Below, in pieces: positions 1 through 4,674 of a stretch of 7,740 nucleotides of DNA. Within the stretch, counting starts at the first letter, position 1; each line of letters starts with the position of its first letter. The DNA comes from Pseudonocardiaceae bacterium (GTDB taxonomy: Bacteria; Actinomycetota; Actinomycetes; Mycobacteriales; Pseudonocardiaceae). Location of the stretch: contig JAICSB010000142.1 in assembly GCA_025937115.1 (NCBI GenBank), forward strand, positions 1-7,740. Reading direction: 5' to 3'. The notes beneath the pieces are model-generated. The model saw only the letters and a list, made by a program, of their open reading frames with translations, was not told the DNA's origin and ran no database searches. The position numbers were made by a program, and so were the translations under genes.

Positions 1-2
1 AG

Positions 3-272
3 AGCCGGCTGAAGTCGCATAGTTGCGGGGTCACCGACGTCATCGACCACGGCTTTGTGCGCTCCATCTACTTCAACGATCCCAACGGGATCGCGCTGGA
101 GGCCTCGTGGTGGGTCGTCGACCCGACGGGGCGGATTGCCGACTACAGCGACCCCACGCTGTTCTCCGACCCCAACCCGGTCCCGGCGGTGCGGGAGTTG
201 ACCAGCGATGGGGTGCTCGCTTCGGTGCCGCAGACGACATTGTCCTCTGATGAGATCGTCGACCCGGCTTAG
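3..272 (+). CDS. VOC (glyoxalase/dioxygenase superfamily) protein, C-terminal part, 5' end outside window
   Basis: The frame is open from the left edge to a TAG at 270-272, giving 89 residues with no start, so this is the C-terminal part of a longer gene. The stretch IYFNDPNGIALEASWW (about residues 22-37 of the fragment) is the usual last strand-turn-strand of a vicinal-oxygen-chelate domain. DPNG forms the turn, and Glu33 in ALEA sits where these proteins place their last metal-ligand glutamate. The tail with FSDPNPVPAVREL is also common in actinobacterial VOC proteins. The family binds a divalent metal and includes glyoxalase I, extradiol dioxygenases and antibiotic-binding proteins; the substrate here cannot be told. 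An internal GTG at 57 could start a 71-residue ORF, but the matching residues upstream of it argue that this is not the true start. The gene is convergent with the next minus-strand gene, leaving only 13 bases between the stops, and no terminator is visible in that gap. Confidence 0.82.
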   Translation, partial: SRLKSHSCGVTDVIDHGFVRSIYFNDPNGIALEASWWVVDPTGRIADYSDPTLFSDPNPVPAVRELTSDGVLASVPQTTLSSDEIVDPA

Positions 273-285
273 CCGGCGCGGCCGT

Positions 286-654
286 TCAGTACAGGTAGAT
301 ATCCACAAGCAGTGCGCTGATACCGCCCAGTGCACAGAGCATGCCGACGCGGTGCCCGGTATCCGCTCGAAGCGCCCCAAGGCCGAGCACCAAGGCGAGG
401 GTGGCTACCGCGAACACCAGTGATCCGGTGTCTTGCCAGCTGATCGGGAACACCGGAATCGGCGCGTCGGTGAAGAACTGGTCGGCCCTGGTGGCTCGCA
501 GGATCGCGTTCCACTCGACTGGTCCCGCTGCGGTGGCGAGTACAACGGACACCAATACGGCAGGACGACGCTCGCGGGCTAGCGCCAGGACTAGCAGGAG
601 AGCGAGCACAGCAGACAGTGCCGCACCGTAAGCAATAACGTCCCAGGTCAACAC
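286..654 (-). CDS. Four-helix integral membrane protein of unknown function
   Basis: I do not recognise the family. The 122-residue product is strongly hydrophobic, with four likely membrane helices at about residues 6-26, 32-46, 77-95 and 103-121 and very little soluble sequence. A loop at about 47-75 (with WNAILRATRADQFF and PIPVFPISWQD) lies between helices 2 and 3 and holds several polar and aromatic residues that could be functional. I chose the GTG at 654 because AAGAAGGG lies at 670-663, 8 bases upstream, and because the first helix begins just after it. A longer TTG start at 702 would add a polar 16-residue leader with no better ribosome site. The gene follows the LysR gene on the same strand after a 54-base gap, so the two are probably co-transcribed. 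It may be part of the regulator's own response, but nothing in the sequence shows its role. Confidence 0.72.
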   Translation of the reverse strand: MLTWDVIAYGAALSAVLALLLVLALARERRPAVLVSVVLATAAGPVEWNAILRATRADQFFTDAPIPVFPISWQDTGSLVFAVATLALVLGLGALRADTGHRVGMLCALGGISALLVDIYLY

Positions 655-708
655 GCAGGGAACCCTTCTTGATCCGCTAGAGAATTCCGATGATCTCCGC
701 AACGGAGG

Positions 709-1584
709 TCAACTGAGCATGTGCCGAGCTCGTCGGACCAAGGCGCGGGCGGCGGGGCTGATGGGCCCTTCGGTCCGCCAGGCGAACGCGAGGCGCCCGC
801 GTAGTTCGGGCCGGACGATGGTGAGCGGGTGCAGGTCTTCCCGCGCGTTGGCGACGGACGCGGGCACAATCGCGACGCCCAGCCCCCGCGCGGCGAGCTG
901 CATGAGCACCATGGGACTGCTGGCTTCAAAGCCGATGTGCGGGGTGAAACCGGCGGAGGCGCAGGCGTCGTCGAGGCGCGACCGGATACCGGTGCCTGCC
1001 GGGAGACTGATCAGTGCCCGATCGCGCAGGACGTCGAGCGGGATCGTCGACTGCTTCGCCAGATCGTCGCTGTGGCTGACGGCCGCGACGATCGACTCAT
1101 CGGCGACGACATGGATCTCGAGGCCCGGCGGTGACGTTCCGCCGATCGCGATGATCGCCGCATCCAGCCGGCCGCCGCGCAGCGCGTCGATGAGGCGGTC
1201 GGAGTTGTCCTCGGCGAGGGTGATCTCCACCGCGGGATGGTCTTCGTGGAAAGCGGCCAGCAACGCAGGCAGGTCGACGTTGTGGGAGGTCACCGTGCCG
1301 ACGGCGACGTGCCCGCGCACCAGCCCGGTCAGCTCGTCGACGGCGAGACGCACGCCGTCCACCGCGGAGAGCGCAGCTCTGGCGTAGGGGAGTACTGCCG
1401 CGCCCACTTCGGTCAGCCGCACCGAGCGTCCCGAGCGGTCCAGCAGTTCCTGCCCGACCTCGCGTTCCAGGCGCCGGATTTGCGCGCTGACACCCGGCTG
1501 GGCCACGTGCAGTGTCGCTGCCGCCCTGGTGAAGTTGGTCTCCTCCGCCACGGTCACGAAGTACTCGAGCTGCCGAAGTTCCAT
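709..1584 (-). CDS. LysR-type transcriptional regulator
   Basis: The 291-residue product has the typical length of the family. Residues 1-60 form the winged helix-turn-helix, seen in MELRQLEYFVTVAEETNFTRAA, then LHVAQPGVSAQIRRLEREVG with the QPxVSxQIRxLE recognition-helix signature, and LDRSGRSVRLTEVG for the wing. A linker helix follows, then a periplasmic-binding-like effector domain from about residue 90 to the end (GHVAVGTV, LDAAIIAIG, LAARGLGVAIVP). Such proteins act as tetramers that bind near divergent promoters and respond to a small aromatic or metabolic ligand; the ligand here is unknown. The ATG at 1584 is the natural start of the domain. No ribosome-binding site precedes it, but a perfect TATAAT lies 8 bases upstream, so the mRNA is probably leaderless. 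By family rule it would control the divergent SnoaL-like/monooxygenase pair, both of which are damaged here, and perhaps the membrane gene behind it. Confidence 0.95.
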   Translation of the reverse strand: MELRQLEYFVTVAEETNFTRAAATLHVAQPGVSAQIRRLEREVGQELLDRSGRSVRLTEVGAAVLPYARAALSAVDGVRLAVDELTGLVRGHVAVGTVTSHNVDLPALLAAFHEDHPAVEITLAEDNSDRLIDALRGGRLDAAIIAIGGTSPPGLEIHVVADESIVAAVSHSDDLAKQSTIPLDVLRDRALISLPAGTGIRSRLDDACASAGFTPHIGFEASSPMVLMQLAARGLGVAIVPASVANAREDLHPLTIVRPELRGRLAFAWRTEGPISPAARALVRRARHMLS

Positions 1585-1597
1585 AACGAACGATTAT
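1583..1597. promoter_or_regulatory. Candidate LysR-family operator (T-N11-A dyad)
   Basis: ATAA at 1583-1586 and TTAT at 1594-1597 are inverted arms separated by 7 bases. The T at 1584 and the A at 1596 are exactly 11 bases apart, fitting the T-N11-A rule for LysR-type binding sites. The dyad overlaps both the -10 hexamer and the start codon of the LysR gene, so binding there would be expected to repress the regulator's own transcription. A second, looser CGAT/ATCG pair (1591-1594 and 1608-1611) overlaps it. The site is inferred from pattern and position only. Confidence 0.5.
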
Positions 1598-1598
1598 A
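1593..1598 (-). promoter_or_regulatory. -10 promoter element of the LysR gene (leaderless transcript)
   Basis: Read on the minus strand, 1598-1593 is TATAAT, an exact consensus -10 hexamer that stands out in GC-rich DNA. It ends 8 bases before the ATG at 1584, so transcription should begin at or within about two bases of the start codon. No good -35 hexamer is seen 16-18 bases upstream, which is common in actinomycetes and in activator-dependent promoters. Confidence 0.6.
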
Positions 1599-1630
1599 GC
1601 GATGAGCATCGATCACTCTTGGACTTCTAG

Positions 1631-1879
1631 CCCGCGCCGCCGCAGAGTGGAGGATCGCGGACGGTCGGCCGCGAGGCGATCCGCGCGGTGTACGAGCAGC
1701 TGCTCGCGCACGTATCCCATTTCGAGCTCGAAGAGGCACTGCCAACCGTCCGCAACGGCGACCTCGCCGTCACATCCACGCGGCCAGCCGACAACACCGG
1801 CGGCCGGGTCCAGGTGGTCCGGCGGCAGCCGGACGGGTCCTGGCTTCGCGTCATCGACCGCCCCGAGACCTGGCGTTGA
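1631..1879 (+). pseudogene. N-terminally truncated SnoaL/NTF2-like (DUF4440-type) protein remnant
   Basis: The frame runs from just after a TAG at 1628-1630 to a TGA at 1877-1879. From base 1661 it reads TVGREAIRAVYEQLLAH, then EALPTVRNGDLAVTSTR, then GRVQVVRRQPDGSWLRVIDRP. This is the second half of a SnoaL-like alpha+beta barrel: the GREAIR helix followed by the last three beta strands. Whole members of the family run to about 120-140 residues, and the first 45-50 (the opening helices and the DAV strand) are missing. The only start in the matching part is a GTG at 1688 with no ribosome-binding site; it would give 63 residues, which could not form the fold. An ATG at 1602 lies in another frame and encodes arginine-rich sequence unlike the family. 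The remnant ends 2 bases before the monooxygenase ATG, so the two genes were probably a translationally coupled pair controlled by the divergent LysR gene. Confidence 0.7.
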
Positions 1880-1881
1880 CC

Positions 1882-3001
1882 ATGCGGGTACTCATCGCCG
1901 GGGCCGGGATCGGTGGGCTGACCGCAGCGCTGAGCCTGCACGCCGCGGGCATCGAGGCGACCGTGATCGAACGCGCCGGCGAGCTGCGGCTGCTGGGCGT
2001 AGGGATCAACCTGTTGCCGCACGCCGTGCGGGAGCTGACCGAACTCGGCCTCGGCGACGACCTCGCCGACATCGGAGTCCCCACCGCCGAAAACGTCTAC
2101 TGCGACCAATCCGGGAAGACACTGTTCACTGAGCCGCGCGGAATCGCCGGCGGCTACCGGTGGCCGCAGTACTCCGTGCACCGCGGACACCTGCAGATGC
2201 TGCTGCTGTCCGCGGTGCGCCACCGGTACCCGGCTGCTGAGTTTCGAGCAGGATGCCGACACGGTTCGCGTCCGGGTTTCCGGCGAGGAGATCGAAGCGG
2301 CGGTGCTGGTCGGCGCGGACGGCCTGCATTCAGCGGTCCGCGAGCGGCTGCATCCTGGTCAGGGCCCGCTGCTGTGGTCCGGGGTGCGGATGTGGCGTGG
2401 GGTAACCGAGAACGAGCCGTTCCTCAGCGGGCGCTCGATGGCTATCGCCCGCGGCGAAGGAAACGCCGCGCTGATCGCGTATCCGATCGGTCCATCCCTG
2501 GTCAACTGGGTGGCCGAGGTGCGGGTAGCCGAGTCGGGACCGTTGCCCGGCGACGCGAACTGGAACCAACCCGGTCGCGCGCAGGATGTGTTGAGGTACT
2601 TCGGCTGCTGGGACCTGGGCTGGCTCGACGTGCCCGGCCTGATCAGGAATAGTGCGATGATCCTCGAGTACCCGATGGTCGACCGGGACCCCCTGCCATG
2701 GTGGGGCCAGGGACGAGTCACGCTGCTCGGCGACGCTGCGCACCTGATGTACCCAGTCGGCGCGAACGGGGCATCGCAGGCGATCGTCGATGCCCATGTG
2801 CTGGCCGACGAACTGGCTCGGGACTTCCCCGAAGGCCTGGCCACGTACGAGAAGAAACGCGGCGAGGCGACGGCGGCCATCATCGCCGCTAACCGCGAGA
2901 TGCTGCGCACCGGAGACACGCGATCTCCAGAGGAACTCGCGCGGGTCACCGAAACCTACCGGCGCGTCACCGACGCCGACAATCGGCGCAGCGGAGCGTG
3001 A
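1882..3001 (+). pseudogene. FAD-dependent monooxygenase (PhzS/salicylate-hydroxylase-like), frameshifted
   Basis: Two reading frames together make one class A flavoprotein hydroxylase of about 370 residues. The first, from the ATG at 1882, has the Rossmann signature GAGIGG at residues 7-12 and Glu30 (VIER) for the FAD ribose, and continues through VHRGHLQMLLLSAVRHR. It then turns into nonsense that ends in a stop near 2652. The second frame carries on from about 2222 with TRLLSFEQDADTVRV and GADGLHSAVR (the DG motif), then VTLLGDAAHLMYPVGANGAS (2720s-2770s, the GD motif binding FAD phosphate and ribose), and ends at a TGA at 2999-3001. This part matches the PhzS/3-hydroxybenzoate 6-hydroxylase type, which uses NAD(P)H and O2 to hydroxylate an aromatic ring; the substrate is unknown. 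The ATG was preferred to a TTG at 1876 because MRVLIAGAGIGG is the classic N-terminus. As read, only a fragment without the substrate and GD regions could be made. A sequencing error remains possible. Confidence 0.85.
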
Positions 3002-3065
3002 CAGCTTCGCATCAGGCAGTCAGCTCGCAGGTTCAGGTTTCTGTCGTGACCGTATAGCGGAGTTC

Positions 3066-3539
3066 TTAGTCCTCTTGGCCGACGCGGTCCGAAACGCGGT
3101 CCTCGGCCGCAGTGAGCCTCGACAGTTCTTCCGCCATCGTAATCGTATGACAGAATGTGTCGATCGAGACCTCTCGGCCGCCTAGGCTCTTGAGCGCCTC
3201 GACGGTCACGGGATCCCGCATGGACAGTCCGAGATCCTCGGCCCAGCTCATAGCCGATTTGGAATCGGTCATGCTGGCCATCATCTGGTTGCGATCATCG
3301 TCTGTCCGAGTCGCTTTCACCGACTGCTGGACGGTTCTAATTTGAGCCGGAAAACGGAAATCATCGACGACGTGAAGCTGTGTCGGATCTGTCTTGAGCC
3401 AGCGGCCGAGAGCTCCTCGGATGCTCTCCCGCGCCTCGGCCACGCTTGGGCACAGGCAACGGACTCCAGGCTCCTCGGCGATTTCTACCACCCAAGCTTC
3501 GCCGTCTCGTTCGTATACCGCGGTGTAGCTATCGCTCAC
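3066..3539 (-). CDS. HicB-like antitoxin-type protein with C-terminal extension
   Basis: Residues 5-50 of the 157-residue product (YTAVYERDGEAWVVEIAE, then GVRCLCPSVAEARESIRGAL) have the small beta-beta-alpha pattern of HicB-family proteins: a strand, an aromatic-acidic turn, a second strand, and a helix that begins with the S-xx-EAR motif. Residues 50-80 carry a basic helix (FPAQIRTVQQSVKATR). The last 75 or so residues, rich in acidic and Met/Ser residues, match nothing I recognise. I chose the GTG at 3539 because the HicB domain begins just after it and GGGAGG lies at 3556-3551, 11 bases upstream; a longer GTG start at 3578 lacks support. HicB proteins neutralise the RNA-cleaving toxin HicA and repress their own operon, but no HicA-like ORF lies on either side. 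It may be an orphan or a HicB-fold protein with another job. The gene is convergent with the monooxygenase (64-base gap, no clear terminator). Confidence 0.62.
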   Translation of the reverse strand: MSDSYTAVYERDGEAWVVEIAEEPGVRCLCPSVAEARESIRGALGRWLKTDPTQLHVVDDFRFPAQIRTVQQSVKATRTDDDRNQMMASMTDSKSAMSWAEDLGLSMRDPVTVEALKSLGGREVSIDTFCHTITMAEELSRLTAAEDRVSDRVGQED

Positions 3540-3670
3540 GTCAACCAGTCCCTCCCGAATACACGGCGCCAGAACCAACTCTCGAAAGCTGGCCCAGCCG
3601 TCGTCCCGAGACTACTCGGTCGCACACGCCGACCCAAGGCAACAGCCGCACTGCCACCGGCAGTAACGCT

Positions 3671-3706
3671 GCGCCGACTGGGCGGTTTACAGTACGTAAT
3701 CGGCGC
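3671..3706. repeat. Nested inverted repeat, possible operator
   Basis: GCGCCGA at 3671-3677 is exactly inverted as TCGGCGC at 3700-3706. Inside it, TTAC (3687-3690) and GTAA (3696-3699) form a second pair around five bases. The inner dyad is AT-rich for this DNA and resembles a protein-binding site. It lies 130 bases upstream of the HicB-like start and 240 upstream of the pilin-like start, so it could serve either. If transcribed, the outer arms could also pair as an asymmetric hairpin. No function is shown. Confidence 0.4.
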
Positions 3707-3768
3707 ACGCCGCGACGGCCACGGACGGCGGCGCGCGCCCCGCAAGGGTGTTTAGACGGAGTAAGGAG

Positions 3769-3795
3769 GACGGCCCAGAGTGCTGCTCTGGCGTC
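3769..3795. other. Stem-loop upstream of the conjugation operon
   Basis: CCAGAG (3775-3780) pairs with CTCTGG (3786-3791) around the loop TGCTG. The stem continues with GACG (3769-3772) against CGTC (3792-3795), leaving a two-base GC bulge, for 10 base pairs in all. No run of T follows on the + strand, so it is not a standard intrinsic terminator in that direction. On the + strand the GTG of the mini-ORF lies at the stem-loop edge and its AAGGAGG ends at the stem base, so folding could hide translation start. Confidence 0.5.
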
Positions 3796-3833
3796 GCTAC
3801 CTGGGTTGCGGTGACGTCCGTTCAACTGTCTGA
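3780..3833 (+). CDS. Possible 17-residue leader peptide
   Basis: The frame starts at a GTG (3780-3782) and ends with a TGA (3831-3833), encoding MLLWRRYLGCGDVRSTV. The only reason to list it is the ribosome-binding site TAAGGAGG at 3762-3769, the strongest match in the intergenic region, 10 bases before the GTG. It lies 115 bases upstream of the pilin-like gene, where a leader peptide for the conjugation operon could sit, and its start is within a stem-loop. It could equally be a chance ORF, or the purine run could belong to something else. The peptide resembles no protein I know. Confidence 0.25.
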   Translation: MLLWRRYLGCGDVRSTV

Positions 3834-3948
3834 GTGACCACTGGGCGTGGCGAGCCGGGTACTGTGCGGCAACCCTGGCATGGTCTACTCACAACCCGCC
3901 GGGCGGCCGCTCGGCGCGCAACCATGATCAGACCCCCAGGGGGTTGCG

Positions 3949-4209
3949 ATGACGGCATTGACCGTAGTCGCCCAGGCAACCGAACTGGGCACGCACAACC
4001 TGCGCACCTGGATGTTGGACAACGTCGTGCCGCTGCTCCTGCTGGCGGTGGCGGTGTTGCTGCTGTGGTTGGGCGGCGGTAAGGGAGACAACGCCGGGGT
4101 CATGCGACGGGTCGGAGGTGTGATCATCGCGTTGGGCGTCGTCGGGCTGGCAGTGTCCGGCGCAGGGGTGAACCTCGGGACGTGGATCGCCGGCTTGTTC
4201 ACCGGCTGA
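3949..4209 (+). CDS. Small two-helix membrane protein, pilin-like (VirB2/TrbC position)
   Basis: The 86-residue product has a short N-terminal segment, then a hydrophobic helix at about 26-41 (VVPLLLLAVAVLLLWL). A short polar Gly/Lys/Asp loop follows at 42-54 (GGGKGDN, MRR), then a second helix at about 55-73 and a C-terminal amphipathic stretch. Two helices joined by a short basic cytoplasmic-type loop are the topology of VirB2/TrbC pilins. It sits first in a cluster with VirB3-like and VirB4-like genes, where such a subunit is expected. The sequence itself is too short and variable to prove pilin function, and no clear signal-peptidase site precedes the first helix, so it may stay as a membrane channel subunit. 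The ATG at 3949 follows AGGGGG by 5 bases, a modest ribosome-binding site. It is probably the first gene of the operon; the next begins 18 bases after its stop. Confidence 0.7.
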   Translation: MTALTVVAQATELGTHNLRTWMLDNVVPLLLLAVAVLLLWLGGGKGDNAGVMRRVGGVIIALGVVGLAVSGAGVNLGTWIAGLFTG

Positions 4210-4227
4210 GCGGGGGGTGACGCGACG

Positions 4228-4674
4228 TTGCGGATCCGCACTGATGACGATGTTTACCGAGTAGACGCGGTCTGGCTCGGCCCCCCCAAGGCGACGTTCC
4301 CGTGGCGCGCACGGTACGTGGCCTGGGGTGTCGGGATGGTGACGTTTCTGGTTGTTCTCGGCCTTGAGCGTCAGCTGGGCATCGGCTTTGGCTTCTTCTC
4401 CACCGGCTGGGCCCTGCTCATCACCATCCTGCTCACCCGGGTGATCGGCTCTCGGATTACCCACGAGCGCCCGCTGACCGCCGTTGCGGCGATGTGGGTG
4501 CGGGAGCTCACCGCCCCCCGGAAGGTGACCGCGGGGCGCGGTGGCGCCGCCAGCGCATCGCGGGTCCGGGTCGAACGCGACCGCCCTCGGCCCGGCCAAC
4601 GGCCGAGCCGCCGCTGGGCTCGCAGGAAGGAGCGCACAGGTGTTCGGGCTCCGACGTCCTCCCAGCAGCGGTGA
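4228..4674 (+). CDS. VirB3/PrgI-like conjugation membrane protein
   Basis: The 148-residue product has a soluble N-terminus (residues 1-28), a first membrane helix at about 30-46, a very short Gly/Phe-rich turn and a second helix at about 52-70. The motif ITHERPLTAVAAMWVRELTAPR follows, and then a strongly basic, low-complexity tail of about 50 residues. Two close helices followed by an ERPL-type motif, directly before a VirB4 ATPase, are the layout of VirB3 in Gram-negative and PrgI/TcpE-like proteins in Gram-positive conjugation systems. In those systems the protein anchors the ATPase to the membrane channel. The assignment rests on topology and context. The only usable start is a TTG at 4228, after a GGGGGG run 10 bases upstream; it is in the same frame as the gene before, 18 bases past that stop. 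The tail overlaps the VirB4-like gene by 35 bases. A run of seven C at 4281-4287 does not disturb the frame. Confidence 0.7.
   Translation: MRIRTDDDVYRVDAVWLGPPKATFPWRARYVAWGVGMVTFLVVLGLERQLGIGFGFFSTGWALLITILLTRVIGSRITHERPLTAVAAMWVRELTAPRKVTAGRGGAASASRVRVERDRPRPGQRPSRRWARRKERTGVRAPTSSQQR
4624..4632 (+). promoter_or_regulatory. Ribosome-binding site fixing the VirB4-like start
   Basis: AGGAAGGAG lies inside the end of the VirB3-like gene, 7 bases before the GTG at 4640. It is the strongest ribosome-binding site in the operon and decides in favour of this start over the upstream GTG at 4541. Confidence 0.75.

Larger units (their letters stand above)
3540..3948. other. Intergenic region between HicB-like gene and conjugation operon
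   Basis: About 410 bases between the divergent HicB-like gene and the pilin-like gene hold no convincing full-size coding region. The several open frames here are arginine- and proline-rich, lack ribosome-binding sites and look like chance GC-rich frames. The stretch must contain the start signals for the minus-strand HicB-like gene and probably for the rightward conjugation operon, but no promoter close to consensus could be picked. It does hold a nested inverted repeat, a stem-loop and a mini-ORF, listed separately, and a CCCCC-A-GGGGG near-palindrome at about 3932-3943 just before the pilin-like start. No tRNA gene, integrase or obvious attachment-site repeat was seen. Confidence 0.6.

Noticed and set aside
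719..1387. 222-codon + strand open frame opposite the LysR gene
   Set aside because: It is the antisense shadow of a clear LysR gene, with an Arg/Ser/Ala-rich composition, no domain and no ribosome-binding site.
1602..1664. ATG at 1602 as the start of the SnoaL-like gene through a frameshift (RVEDRGR joining to TVGREAIR)
   Set aside because: The residues before it are arginine-rich and unlike the family's N-terminus, and the correct frame already extends back to about 1631, so truncation is the simpler explanation.
3002..3065. Possible bidirectional terminator between the convergent monooxygenase and HicB-like genes
   Set aside because: Only a very short ACAG/CTGT pairing was found, with no strong stem and no T run.
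3342..3755. + strand open frame of 137 codons over the HicB-like gene and its upstream region
   Set aside because: No family resemblance, no ribosome-binding site, and the opposite strand has a HicB-like domain with a suitable start.
3834..4082. 82-codon frame starting directly after the mini-ORF stop
   Set aside because: It overlaps the pilin-like gene out of frame, is Arg/Ala/Gly-rich and has no ribosome-binding site.
4281..4287. Run of seven C as a possible phase-variation or frameshift site in the VirB3-like gene
   Set aside because: The frame on both sides gives coherent VirB3-like sequence, and such runs occur by chance in DNA this rich in GC.
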